64,000 bases of DNA from Pyropia haitanensis (GCA_008729055.1 SDUX01000007.1:1660064-1724063), one strand, 5' to 3'; positions 46,018 through 56,613 are shown, counted from the first letter of the stretch. Translations and numbers: made by a program. The notes: generated by a model not told the origin, from the sequence alone.

Positions 46018-49000
46018 CTAGTCGACCTTCCCTCAAGCACAGACTCAAGCGTCCACCCGACATATTTGTCGACAAGGAGATCATCACTTTACTGGACAAG
46101 GCCGAGAGATTCGAGGGTGCCTGCATGGACATCGGAGCGGAGAAGACGGTTGTCGGCAAGAGGCAGGCTGAGGCCTACCTTGCGAGCCACAACCCGGGTG
46201 TGACGCTGGGCAACAAGAGCGGGATGGTGTACCGGTTCGGTGGCGGGCGACATCCGTGTGTCGGGACGGTGGCGGTGCGCATACCCATCACCGACAGCTT
46301 CATGATTTTGATTGAGATCGACGTGGTGGCTATCAACGTGCCGCTACTATTGGGACTTGACTTCCTCGACAGGCACAACATGTACGTGAACAACACAACC
46401 AACCGGCTCGTGTGCGTGAACGAGGGCATCCAAGTACCGTTGGTGCGCAAGATGGGGCACATTTTCTTCGAGTGGGAGGCGGAGATACTATACACCTTCC
46501 CGGAGCTGCAGCGCATTCACAAGCACTTTTTCCACGCCAACTCGGAGCGACTGTACGCTCTCATGAGGCGGGCCAAGATTGACGACGCGGTGCCGCTGAC
46601 CCTCAAGCAGCTGCAGGATGTCGCTGACGCCTGTGACGTCTGTCAGCGCCTAGGGAAGGAGCCCAACCGCTTTAGGGTGGCACTCCCCCACGAGGACGTG
46701 TGCTTCAACCGGCTAGTGCTGTTGGACCTCATGTTTCTGGAGGGGGAGGCCGTTCTACATGTGGTGGACGCCGACACCCTCTGGAGCGCGGCCGGTTTTA
46801 TGGGCGATGGCCAGACGGCCGATGCCACGTGGGACCTATTCGTCAAGATTTGGGTGGCCGCGTATGTTGGATACCCACAAGAGCTGCACGTCGATCAAGG
46901 GCCGCAGCTGCAGGCACCGCAATGGAGGGCACGAGTTGAGGCGGCTGGCATCAAGCAACGGGACTCGGGTGTTGAGAGCCACAACTCCCTTGGTGCAGGT
47001 GAGCGCTACCATGCGTTTCTGCGCCAGATCTTCCGGCGCGTGCGTGCCGCGCACCCGACCATTGACAAGGGTCAAGCCTTGTCCCTGTCCGTGTGGGCCA
47101 TGAACCAGACAGCGGGGCCGATGGGTATCTCTCCAGTTCTCCTCGTGTTTGGCATCAACCCCCGCATGCCGGTCAACCCCGTCGACTTGCCGATGCAGCG
47201 GGAGCGGAACAAGGCGTTGGTGGAGGCCCGCGCGGACATGGTCAAGCACGTCGCTCGTGCGCGGCTAAGTACTGCCGTACGGCGCAACGTCCCGAAGGCG
47301 TCCAACACCGAGATCAGCCCGGGCATGCGCGTCCTCGTGTACCGCGAGAAGCCTGTGGACGAGTGGCAAGGCCCGTACACGGTGCAGGGTCACGATGGCA
47401 AGCAAGTGTGGCTGGACATCAACGATCGCCTCAAGTTGTTTTCAATTGACAAAGTCAAGGAGTACTTACCGCCTCTTGAGACGACCGAGGAGACGCCAGC
47501 CGACGTCGCGACTGATACTGTTGGCAACGAGGACATGGGCAACGTCGTCGACGCTATCATCGCTGGGGACACCTTGGTGTGCAGCCTGGGCCAGCGCCTG
47601 GGGTACATTCAAGAGAGGGCCTACCGCGACACTCAGGCCGAGGCAGAGACGCCCTCCCGGATTTTCAAGACTGAGGTCCTCAAGCCAGAGGACCCTCGGG
47701 TTTCAACAGCTGAGGCTAAGGCTGCGAGGCTGGAGGAGGCCAGCGGACTCGTGAAGCGTGGGGCATTCAAGAAGGTGCGAAGAGACTCGCTGCCTGCTGA
47801 CGCGTCCATCCTCAAGGGCCGCTTTGTCGACGCGATCAAGCACGTGGGGACGAACAACGCCAAGTTTAAGTCGCGCTACGTCCTCCAGGGGCACAACGAC
47901 AAGGAGAAGCCTTTTATCGTCCACAACATCTCCACCTTGCGCCAGAGTTCCACCAAGATTATCTTGTCGACCAGTGCCGTGCTCAATTTTCGCATCTTTT
48001 CGCACGACGTGAACCAGGCGTACCTGCAGAGCAAGGAGAGACTCACGCGTACCATCTACCTGCAGCCGCGCCCAGCCGATGCCGAGCTGTTTGGCGTCGG
48101 TGACGGCGAGGTACTGCTGCTCCTCCTGCCCTTATATGGGATGTGCGACGCTGGAGACTACTGGGCGGTGACCTTAACGGGTCACGTTAAGGACGACCTG
48201 GGTATGGTCCCCCTGACGGGAGATCCGTCACTCTTCATCAAGGAGGAGAATGGGCGCACGGTGGGACTGTTGGGCGGTTATGTTGACGACCTGCTGAACG
48301 GCGGCGATGAGTCATTCCAGACCTTGACCCAGCAGACGCTGGAAACGTTCGAGTCCAAGCCGCGGGTGTGGGACAACCTCGAGTTTGTGGGCGCGTTTCT
48401 CAAGACGCTGGACGGGTCGCCGCGATGTTTCGTGCTCAGCCAGGAGTCCTACGTCGCAGCGGCGAGCAAGCTGCCAACCGACATCTCCTTTGACGCCTTT
48501 GTGTCTGCCCGAGCGGGGTTTGGATGGCTGGCTCACAGCAGGCCCGATCTCTGCTGTGCTATCAACCGGGCTGCACAAGTGACCGCCGAGACCTTCTGCG
48601 AGCGCCACGTGCGGGAACTGAACAAGGCTATCAAGTACGCCCACAGTACCAAGGACTTAGGGCTGACCTATGGACCCCTGAGCCGAGAGACGCTGCACCT
48701 GCGCGCCTACTCTGATGCGTCTTTTGCCAACAATGACGATCTCTCATCCCAGCTCGGTTACATTGTGATGCTTTGCGACGGGGACAACAACTGCCACGTG
48801 CTGAGCTACTCCAGCAAGAAGGCGCGGCGTGTGGTGCGGAGCATTATGGCAGGGGAGGTCTACGCCTTTGCAGACGCGTTTGACACCGCGTTCATCCTCA
48901 AGCACGACCTAGAGCGCATTTATCACCAGCACCTACCGCTTGTGATGCTCACGGACTCGAAGCAGATGTTTGACGTCATTACGCGGGCGTCGCACACCAC

Positions 49001-49241
49001 GGAGAAGCGGCTAATGATTGACGTGGCCGCGGCGCGGGAGGCCTACAACCGCCACGAGATATCCAACGTGGGGCTGGTTCAATCCGAGCACAACATTGCC
49101 GATGGGCTGACCAAGCCGGGTCAGTGTGCGGCGCTGAGCGCCATGATGAAGACGGCCAAGGACGTCAACCCTGTGCAGCAGTGGATTACGCGCACCGACG
49201 CGTCGCCGCGGCACTCGGGTGTGGAAAACCCGGGAGTGTGA
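45990..49241 (+). CDS. pol: Copia Pol polyprotein (protease, integrase, reverse transcriptase, RNase H)
   Basis: Open in the -1 frame relative to gag from just after a TGA at 45987. There is no ATG near its beginning (the first Met lies inside the protease motif), so translation by frameshifting from gag is likely. Protease: ACMDIGAEKTVV with LLGLDFLDR; the active site reads D-I-G rather than D-T/S-G. Integrase: His-Cys zinc finger (HKHFF to CDVC, about 46515-46645), catalytic D in VLLDLMF, D in LHVDQGPQLQAPQW, E in GAGERYH. Reverse transcriptase: FSHDVNQAYLQS and the catalytic GGYVDDL (about 48273-48293). RNase H: LRAYSDASFA, MAGEVYAF and VMLTDSKQ carry D, E and D. The last codons overlap the 3' LTR: the TGA stop at 49239-49241 lies in its first five bases. 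About 1080 residues, uninterrupted. Confidence 0.95.
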   Translation, partial: WAGFCSEGLTSRPSLKHRLKRPPDIFVDKEIITLLDKAERFEGACMDIGAEKTVVGKRQAEAYLASHNPGVTLGNKSGMVYRFGGGRHPCVGTVAVRIPITDSFMILIEIDVVAINVPLLLGLDFLDRHNMYVNNTTNRLVCVNEGIQVPLVRKMGHIFFEWEAEILYTFPELQRIHKHFFHANSERLYALMRRAKIDDAVPLTLKQLQDVADACDVCQRLGKEPNRFRVALPHEDVCFNRLVLLDLMFLEGEAVLHVVDADTLWSAAGFMGDGQTADATWDLFVKIWVAAYVGYPQELHVDQGPQLQAPQWRARVEAAGIKQRDSGVESHNSLGAGERYHAFLRQIFRRVRAAHPTIDKGQALSLSVWAMNQTAGPMGISPVLLVFGINPRMPVNPVDLPMQRERNKALVEARADMVKHVARARLSTAVRRNVPKASNTEISPGMRVLVYREKPVDEWQGPYTVQGHDGKQVWLDINDRLKLFSIDKVKEYLPPLETTEETPADVATDTVGNEDMGNVVDAIIAGDTLVCSLGQRLGYIQERAYRDTQAEAETPSRIFKTEVLKPEDPRVSTAEAKAARLEEASGLVKRGAFKKVRRDSLPADASILKGRFVDAIKHVGTNNAKFKSRYVLQGHNDKEKPFIVHNISTLRQSSTKIILSTSAVLNFRIFSHDVNQAYLQSKERLTRTIYLQPRPADAELFGVGDGEVLLLLLPLYGMCDAGDYWAVTLTGHVKDDLGMVPLTGDPSLFIKEENGRTVGLLGGYVDDLLNGGDESFQTLTQQTLETFESKPRVWDNLEFVGAFLKTLDGSPRCFVLSQESYVAAASKLPTDISFDAFVSARAGFGWLAHSRPDLCCAINRAAQVTAETFCERHVRELNKAIKYAHSTKDLGLTYGPLSRETLHLRAYSDASFANNDDLSSQLGYIVMLCDGDNNCHVLSYSSKKARRVVRSIMAGEVYAFADAFDTAFILKHDLERIYHQHLPLVMLTDSKQMFDVITRASHTTEKRLMIDVAAAREAYNRHEISNVGLVQSEHNIADGLTKPGQCAALSAMMKTAKDVNPVQQWITRTDASPRHSGVENPGV
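45996..46002 (+). promoter_or_regulatory. Candidate -1 ribosomal frameshift site between gag and pol
   Basis: Read in the gag frame the region is CAG GTT TTT GCT. The T5 run at 45998-46002 lies 12 bases before the gag stop, inside the 45990-46017 window where gag and pol are both open. Slippage back by one base here would enter pol. The heptamer GGTTTTT is only a relaxed match to X-XXY-YYZ, and I did not find an obvious downstream pseudoknot. Confidence 0.4.
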
Positions 49242-49827
49242 TTACGCCGCTGCGGGGGGGGCGTGCGCTGCCCCGCACCCTCGTGCCGCGCGGCGAGGCG
49301 AGACTCGGACCCAGCCATGTGACCGATGATTGGGCGCTGGACCGGATCCTGCCAAGATTGTGGGGGACACGCGTTTGCGTTTGGTCAGACCTCGGCGGGG
49401 TGTGACCGAACATCAATGATGTTTGGTCAAACCCCCGGTGATGGCTGACAGATTGGGTCGGGCCGATTGGCTCGATTATGTGTTTCGCCAGGCCGTGATT
49501 GGCCGGTTTGTGCATTGTTTTGCTTGAGTGGAAGGGGGTGATTCGCGGGTGTTGTCCACAATAGGTGGGCTGATGGCCGTGTGGAGAGGGGGGGCTAGAC
49601 TTGCGTCTGTGGGCGTGTCGGGGGCGCTCACCGCCGCGTGCGGCGGACCTGCCGCCGCGTGCGGGGCGGGGTATAAGAGCACCCGGCCGCGCACCTGAGT
49701 GCCGGGCGCCCTCGGCCCGGCAGACTAGACATTGGAACTCGCCACCCCGCGTTGGGGTGTCGGGTCGCCGGTGTCTGGCCTCGTGGGGTACACTGCGTTT
49801 TTCTCCACATCCTCGCCGATAATCACA
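49237..49827 (+). repeat. 3' LTR
   Basis: 591 bp, matches the 5' LTR without a difference that I could see. The preceding GGAAAACCCGGGAG is the only candidate polypurine tract and is within pol codons. It supplies the pol stop codon (49239-49241) and carries the second TATA copy at 49672-49678. Confidence 0.97.
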
Positions 49828-49832
49828 GCCGC
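49828..49832. repeat. Target-site duplication, right copy (GCCGC)
   Basis: Matches 42948-42952 and marks the right insertion boundary. Confidence 0.8.
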
Positions 49833-50595
49833 CGCCTCCCGCCGACGCGCCGCCACCTTCCGCCGCCCACACACCCCCGGCCGGCCACTCGCCTTGCCCG
49901 TTTGGGCGGCGCCCTGGCGGGGGGGTGGGGGGGGGGGGGGCGCTGGCAGGCAGCCTCCACCCGGGCCGCCCGTCAGGGCAGCACGCCCGCGGGGCACCCG
50001 TCCAGAGTGTCTGGGGGTTTGGGTGTCGGGGGTCGGGGGGAGTGCAGCGGTGTCAAGCCAATCAGTGCACGGTCCATCTGGGGGGGGGGGGGGGGTGGAC
50101 GGCTGGTCCGGTCAGCCCCCGCTGGGGCCCCACCGCGGGGGGGGGGGCCCGTGGCCCCAACCAACCACGTCCAACGCGGCGACGCCGCCACTGCGTTGGC
50201 ACACGCCTCGCCCGCGCCGTGCCCTCCACACACACCCCCAACCGGCGTGTGGGCGTGCCACCAACGCCTGCCGCCGCCGCACGCGAGCGGTGCCAGCACC
50301 CCCCCCCCACGCGGCGCGGCGGTGCGCCGGCCGGGGCCCCGCGGCGGCCCCCCCCCCTGTGGATCCCCGCCACCGCCGCCGGCGGGCTGTCCCAGCGCGT
50401 ACGTGTGCGGCGGGACAGCGCCGGCGCGGCGCCACGCGCCGCCGCCCCGGCGCGCCGCTCCTCCTCCCCCCCCCCCGCGGCGGGCTGCCAAGGCGGCACG
50501 CCCGCCGCCGCCGGCGCCACCTCCCCCATCGCGCCGCTGCCGCTGCGGCCGTTTGCCGCTGCGGCCGCTGCCGCCACGGCGGCGGCGCCGCCGTC
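49833..50595. other. GC-rich flank upstream of the Pro/Ala-rich gene
   Basis: Plus-strand frames stay open through this stretch, but sequence is random-looking Pro/Arg/Gly with homopolymers (G12 at about 49929-49940, G14 or so at 50080-50094). It probably holds the 5' leader and promoter of the next gene, so the retrotransposon landed within 800 bp upstream of that gene. Confidence 0.5.
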
Positions 50596-52846
50596 ATGGA
50601 CGCCGACCGGGTCGGGTCTGCCCTTGAAGAGCCGCCCCCCTCTGCCGGCCCGCCGCCGCCGCACGCAGACGCGGACCCCCCCCCGCCGCCGCCGCCGCCG
50701 CCGTCGCCCACCGCCGCCGTCGTCGCGGTCGCTGATGGAGCGGGCGCCGCCGCCGCGGCCGCCACGCACCCCGTGACCGACGACGGGTGGGCGGGGATGG
50801 CCGCGCCGGCGGCGGCCGCCGCCGCCGCCGCGGCGCACCCGCCGTCGGCGGCGCGGCCGCCGCGATCGCCGCTGCCCGCCAATGGCTGGGCGGCCGCCGA
50901 CGCGGCCGCCGACGCGGACCGGGCGGCGCCCTCCTCCCCGCCCGCCGCGGTCGCCGACGGTGCCGCCGCGGCGGTCGCGGAGCGAGGGGCCGCCGCCGCT
51001 GGCGCGGCGGCGGCGGCGACGGTGGGGACCCCCCCGCGGTCCCCCCTCCGGCGTTGCACGCCGTCCCGGTCGGGGCGGCGGCGCAAGGACGCGCCGCAGG
51101 TGCTGCGGCTGCCCCACGTGGCGGGCCTCCGCGCCGCCCCCGCCCGCGCGGGGCGGCGGACCACGTCCACGCCGGCGCTGGCGCTGCCGCCCCTGCCGCC
51201 ACACTGGGCGGCGTCGCCGTCGCCCGAGGCGGGAGGGCGCCGCGCATCCAACGGGGCGCCGGTGACGGCGCCGTCGCCGCCGCCGCCGCCGCCGCTACCG
51301 CCGCCGCCGCCGGCCCACTGCACGGCGTCGCCGGCCGCCGACGTGGTCGGGCGCGGCGAGTCTGGGGACGGCGGCGAGGGGGTGGTGGCGCCCGCCCCGC
51401 CGCCCGTCCCGCCGCCGCCGCCGCCGCCACCGCCGCCGCCGTCGCCGCCGCCCGGCCGCCCCACGTGGCGGCCGCTCGCGGCACCCACCGCCGCTGCGGC
51501 GGCGGGCCTCGGGGACCGGCCAGAGCCCTTCCCGCCGCCGCCGCCCGTCGCGGCCGTCACGGCGGCCGCGGCGGCGGGCCTGCCGCGGCGGCCGCTGCAC
51601 CGGCGGCGGCACTCTGCGTCGGCGAGCCTGGCGCTCGCCGCCGTTGGCGCGCGGGCGGCGCCCGCACCCGCCGCCCCGCCGCGGGCGGCGGCTGCTCCCG
51701 TCGCCGCCCCGCCCGCGCCGCCCCGCCCGTCGCCGGATCGCGTGTGTTCGCCGCGGCCGCGACCGCTTCCGACCGCCGCGCGTCGCTTGGACGACGCGGC
51801 GGCACTCGGAGTTGGTGGTGGTGGTGGTAGTGGGGGGGGTAGTGGTGGTAGCGACGGCGATGGCGGTAGTGGCGGCGACGGCGGCGGCGGCGGCGGCGGG
51901 GGCGAAGACCAGGAAGATCGAGACGGTGGCCGTGACAGCAGCAGCGGTCGTTGGCGCGGCACGCCACCGCAGCGCCCGGTACACCGCCGCACGCACTCGG
52001 CAGCGGGCCGCCTGACGGCCGCCATGGCCGCCGCTGCGGCGGCGGCGGCAGCCCCCCCCCCCCCCCCCCCGCCTCCGCCGCCGCCGCCGCTCCCGTCGGT
52101 GGACCGGGTGTGTGAGCGGCGGCCCGCAACGTCGACGGTGCGGCGGCGGTTTTCCGTCTCGTCCGCCTCGCGGCGCGCGCCGTCACCGCCCGCGTCACCC
52201 GCCGCGGCGGGCGGCGGCGGCCGCGGCGCGGTCCGGTCCGTCCTGTCGTGGGCGGCGGCGATGGCGCCGTCCCCCTCGTCCGGCTCACTCGCGACGCTCG
52301 CCTCCTCGTCGGCGGGGGAGGAGGACGCCGAGCTGGTCCTCGTGCCGCCGCCCTTTGTGCTCTCCCCGGCGGCGCTGCCGCCGCGGCGGGAGCCGGGCAG
52401 CCCGGCGGCGCGCCGCAGCTTGGACCGGAAGCGGCGGTACCCCGGCAGCGCGCCCGCGTCGGCGGCGGCGTCTGGCAATGCCGCCGCCGCGCCGTGGCCG
52501 GCCGCCGCCACCGCCGCCGGCGCGGCCGCCGCGGCCGCGCCGCCCGCGCTGCCGGCCGCGTCCCCGTCGACGGCGCCGCCGCGGTCGCCCATCCCGCTGC
52601 CGTCGCCGCTGTCGCCGCCGGCGGGCGCCGCCGCGGCGGCCGCGGTGGACCCGTCCTTTCGCATCCGCCGCTTCCGACCGCCGTCGCCGGCGGCCGGCGC
52701 GGCGCGGCCGGCCTACCCGCCGCCGCCGCCGGGGGTGGTGCGGCCGCTGGCGGTGCGGCCGCCGCTGGCGGCCGCGGCGGCGGCGCGGCCCATCCAGGGG
52801 CCGGGCCCGCCGCTGCAGGCGGCGAGCGTCCTCGCGCGCGTCGCCC

Positions 52847-52888
<42 letters not shown>

Positions 52889-53238
52889 AGATGGCAACGT
52901 CGACGCCCGACACCCCCCCCGCCCCCCCCCACACGCCTCCGCCTTTTTCGCTCATCCCCGGCTTGCCCGGCCTGTCCCTCGCGCGGCATCTCCGGTGGCA
53001 GCGCAGCGGCAGCAGCAGCGGCGGTGGCGGCGGGGGCGGGTCGTCGGACCGGCCGCCCCCCCCCTCCCCGCTGGTGCGCGTCGAGCCGGTGACACCCCAG
53101 GGCGGCGCCTCGCCCAGCCTCTCCCCGCTGCCCGCCGCGGACGGCTTCCCGCTCGCGCCGCCGTCGCCGGCGACGACCGGCGGCGGCGGCGACAGCTGGA
53201 GCTCCATCCCGCCCCCGGGGGGGCCCGCGTCGGCCGCC

Positions 53239-53284
<46 letters not shown>

Positions 53285-53399
53285 CGGGGCCCGCCGGCGG
53301 CTCGCCGGCGGTCGCGGACCGCACGCGCGTGCGGCGGCGGGCGTGGCGGGCGGCGCGGCTGGCGAGCGCCGAGGCGCGCGGCGCGCCGCCGCCGCAGCA

Positions 53400-53434
<35 letters not shown>

Positions 53435-54045
53435 ACCCGCCGCTGGCGGCCGCGGCCGACGCGGCCGCCGCCGCCGGCGGCAGCGGCGGCAGCGACAGCG
53501 GCCGCTCACCCGCGGCGGCCTTCCGCCCCCGCGCGCCGCCGTCGCCATCGTCCATGGCGTCGCTGCCGTCGCCGTTTGCGCCGCGGTCCCCGCGGCGGTC
53601 GACGTCGTCGGGGGGCCCGCCGCCCGCGTCGTCGGGCTCGTCCTCCCCCGCCGCCGACAGTGCGCCGGCAGAGGCCCGCCGCGGCGTCCTCGGCTGGCGG
53701 CTGGGCCTGCCGGGCGGGCGGCCCGCCACGCCGGGCGCGCCGCCGGCCGCCGCGCCGCTGCCGCCGTCGCCAGTGGCGGTGCCGGCGCTGCCGCGGCCGC
53801 CGTCGCCCGTCCCGTTTGGGGCGCTCTTTCCCCTCTCCGCGGCGCACCAGTCGGCGCCGTCGCTCCGCACCCCCCCGCCGCCGTCGGCCGCGCCGGCCGC
53901 CGCGGACGAGGAGGACGACCGCTCCGCGCTGCTGTCGTCGAGTACGGTGTCGACGGCGGCGCGCGAGCGCGGCCGCCGGCCGCTGTCCCTCCACCGCCGC
54001 CACTGGCGGCCGCGGCGGCCGGCCGACGCGGCCTCGCCGCCGGCA

Positions 54046-54077
<32 letters not shown>

Positions 54078-54778
54078 AGCGGCCGCGGCGGCGGCCGACG
54101 GCGGCGGGCCGGCGCGCCCGCCCGGCGGCGACGGCGGCGGCAAGCGCTCCCGCACCGCCGGCGGGGCGCTGGCGCCCGCCGCGACCGCCGCCGCGGCGGC
54201 GGTCGCGGCGGCCGCCGCGGCGGTGCCCGCCGCGCGGCGGTCGCGGGGCAGCCTGCCCCACCTGGGCGCCCACGGCGGCAGCGGCCGCCTCCCGTTCCGC
54301 CCGTGGGCGTCGACGCACAGCGGCAGCGGCGGGGGAGGCGGCGCGCCGTCCGCGTCGCCGCGGGAGCGGCCCGCCCGGCGGTCCCGCGGCGACGAGGCGG
54401 TGGCCGACGCGGCCGCCGCCGCCGACGCGGCGAGCCCGTCCACGTCGGCCGACGCGCTCGCGGCGTACGTGGCGGCGGCGGCGGGCGGCGGCGTGGCGGC
54501 CAGCGCGAGCAGCAGCGACGTTGGCAGCGCCTCCGCCGCGGCGCCGCTGCCGGCCGTGGCGGGGGGGGGGGGGGGCGCCGCCGCGCGAGCGGCCGGCTGG
54601 GCGTCCGCCGCATCAGCGTCGCGGCGGGCGAGTGTGGCCGCCGGCCGGGGGAGCTGGACGGGGCGGACGCGGCCGCGGGGGCGCTCGTGTCGCAGCGCAC
54701 CGCCCCGCCGGCGGGCACGCGCGGCGGGCCAGACAAAAAGGGGGTGCCGCCCGCCGCCACCGCCGCCGCCGCCACCGT

Positions 54779-54827
<49 letters not shown>

Positions 54828-55070
54828 GCCGCTGACGGTCCGGCCGCGCCCCGTGCCGCTGCGGCCGCCGCCCCGTTTGGCGACGGCGCCCCGCCGGCGG
54901 CGGCCGACGGCCGGCGGCTGCGGCCGCCGCGGGTTGGGGTGGAGAGCTCCCGCGGGCTCTCCCGGCCGCCGCTGGGCGGCCTCCCGCGCGCCGCGACGGG
55001 CGGCAGCAGCAGCAGCCGCGCGTTTGCGCGCGCGCTGTCGTCGGTGCGGCTCAAGCTGCAGCGCCGGTAG
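50596..55070 (+). CDS. Very large Pro/Ala/Ser-rich hypothetical protein with repeated HRR-HS / DRVC modules
   Basis: About 1490 residues; no family recognised. The ATG at 50596 (GCCGTCATGGAC) starts a product that is mostly poly-Pro, poly-Ala and Ser, but with recurring basic/Ser islands that look like kinase target sites: RRRHSASAS, HRRTHSAAG, VRRRFSVSS, ARRSLDRKRRYPGS, SFRIRRFRPPSP. Two modules resemble each other: PRRPLHRRRHSAS ... SPDRVCSPRP (about 51579-51765) and PQRPVHRRTHSAA ... SVDRVCERRP (about 51967-52125). Acidic GEEDAELVLVPPPFVLSP (about 52312-52365) and FSLIPGLPGLSLARHLRW (about 52945-53000) are the most globular-looking parts. The frame shifts at the G15 run 54561-54575 (one base missing); the continued frame ends ALSSVRLKLQRR at 55070 with poly-Ala before it. 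Without the shift the frame runs on as Arg/Pro filler to 55215. Probably a disordered regulatory or scaffold protein; function unknown. Confidence 0.6.
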
Positions 55071-55629
55071 CAGCAGCGAAGCGGGGGGGGGGGGGGGGGG
55101 GGGGGGGGAGTGCGGGCGCCAGCGGGAACCGCAGGAGGGGCGTCGCCGCGAGCGAATACCGCTGCTTTTCCTGATGCGGTCGGGCGGGCGGGGGGAAGGA
55201 GCTGGGTGGGGGTGAGGGTCGCCACGAGCGCTATTGCGCTGCAAGACTGGTTGACACTGGAGGAGTCCACCATAGGGACCCGTGTGACCTTGCGGCGTGC
55301 AGGCGATATCTCCGTGGCGGACGAGCGAGCCCAAAACACAGAATAGACCTATCTGTACAGCCTGGCAAGTGCAGGTGTCCTTGCCAATGATGGACCTCCA
55401 CCAGAGAAAAGAGACAGCGATTGCAACAGCGGGCCGGGTGGACAAAGACGCGACAGAGCCCCCAAGGGACAAGGGCACCCAGAGATGGGCACGCCACGAG
55501 GGGCAACGACTCGCTGATGCGCCCCGGCGGACCACAGACAAGACCAGCCGCTGCCGCACAGAGGCGCCACCACAGCAGAAGAACCGCGCAAGTGCCGCTG
55601 TCGCTGGCAGGACCCTCACGGCGACGCCT
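55071..55629. other. Convergent gap with a G26 homopolymer
   Basis: Begins with 26 consecutive G (55083-55108), one of the longest homopolymers in the window. From about 55230 the sequence is AT-richer and probably holds the 3' untranslated region of the minus-strand dehydratase gene. No coding sequence is supported. Confidence 0.6.
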
Positions 55630-56613
55630 TCACTCTGCCGCCTTCTTGGCCTTGCGAGCCTTCTTGAGTGCCACCGGCAGCGCCTCAATGCGCTCTGCAA
55701 CGATGAAGTCGTTTTCAGTGACCCCCCGCAGCGCCTAGAGAGTGGACAGTGACACAGCCAGGGATACAAAGAAGAGGCATGGACGAGCGACTGAGAAGGG
55801 GCCATGGGAGACCGAGTGAGAAAAAGGAATGAGGCAGGGAGCACAGCGCAACACCACCAGCTCAAGTCGAGGGGGTCAACCACGCGCCTGTACAAGACTG
55901 GAGAAAAAAGACCAAGCAACGTACATGGGTGCTCAGCCGCACCTCAGCCGTGTTCCAGTCGACCAGATGCAGGTCGGGGTGGTGGCCCTCGGCTTCAGCA
56001 ATCGGCATGATGGCGTTGAACCAGTCGATACCAGCGACAAAGGAAGCTACCTGGTGCGTGCGAGACAGGGAGCGACCGTCCTCGGCAACTTTCCAAGCAG
56101 GCAACCGAAGAGCGGCCGACTTGCGGACCTCCGCAGCGTCCATGGCAGCTGGAAAGGGTGCAAGTGTGTAGCCAACCGCCCCAGCAGAGGAACTCAAGCG
56201 CGGAGCGCAAACAGAAAAAAAACACAAGCCCACGCCAAGCTCGCGTCAGGCCCTGTCCACAAGCAACCAAGAAACGAGAGAGTGCACTGGGAGTGCGGCT
56301 CGTCGTCAGGGCTGCCCCCCTCGCAGAGCACCAAGCTCCCTCCCGTCCCATGCCACTGCGTTGCAACCTGCGTCCAGGGCGTCCACACCAAGCGGAAATG
56401 CACGGAAGCAGAAAACGCACATCCGATGCCTTCACACGGAACACAGGAAGGTGCCACTGCTGGCGCATCACCGGCCGCTGGTCCGGTCGACATGGCTGAG
56501 GCCCACCTCCCAGCGGGGCGCCTGCAAGCGGCCGACACAAGCGCCGGTCGGAGCAGGCGGGCGGTGGTAAACATCGGGCGCCCGAGGGGGGAAGCAAACG
56601 CAGCACCAATCAT
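55630..56613 (-). CDS. PCBD: Pterin-4a-carbinolamine dehydratase, three exons
   Basis: Spliced gene: exons 56421-56613, 55925-56148 and 55630-55734 (193+224+105 = 522 nt, 173 residues). Donors GTGCGTTTTC and GTACGTTGC, acceptors CACCCTTTCCAG and CCACTCTCTAG; introns of 272 and 190 bp; phases keep the frame. The enzyme dehydrates 4a-hydroxytetrahydropterin, recycling the cofactor of aromatic amino-acid hydroxylases. Exon 1 gives a presequence-like N-terminus (MFTTARLLRPALVSAACRR) and CVPCEG, the motif that opens plant-type members. Exon 2 carries LPAWKV, FVAGIDWFNAIMPIAEAEG and HHPDLHLVDWNT with the catalytic His pair. Across the second junction STH + ALRGVTENDFIVAERIEAL supplies the third His and the C-terminal helix. 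A basic tail KKARKAKKAAE follows. The start at 56613 is the first ATG; 56574 is an alternative. Mitochondrial or plastid import is inferred. Confidence 0.93.

Larger units (their letters stand above)
42953..49827 (+). mobile_element. Complete Ty1/copia LTR retrotransposon
   Basis: A 6875 bp element with identical-looking 591 bp LTRs (42953-43543 and 49237-49827; constant offset 6284), 8 bp perfect inverted ends TGTGATTA...TAATCACA, and a 5 bp GCCGC target duplication. Order inside: leader with short tandem repeats, gag, then pol as protease-integrase-reverse transcriptase-RNase H, which defines Ty1/copia. Gag and pol are intact. It is visibly less GC-rich than its surroundings. Identical LTRs and open frames mean a recent insertion that may still be mobile. 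The tRNA primer site right after the 5' LTR is not obvious (no TGG plus a recognisable tRNA 3' end). Confidence 0.97.

Noticed and set aside
52713..55919. 1068-codon minus-strand frame opposite the Pro/Ala-rich gene
   Set aside because: It also runs antisense through introns and exons of the dehydratase in the wrong frame; poly-Gly/Ala/Arg shadow of GC-rich coding DNA.
55862..56233. Single-exon 123-codon dehydratase frame
   Set aside because: It is the middle exon read through into both introns; the three-exon model joins all conserved parts in frame.
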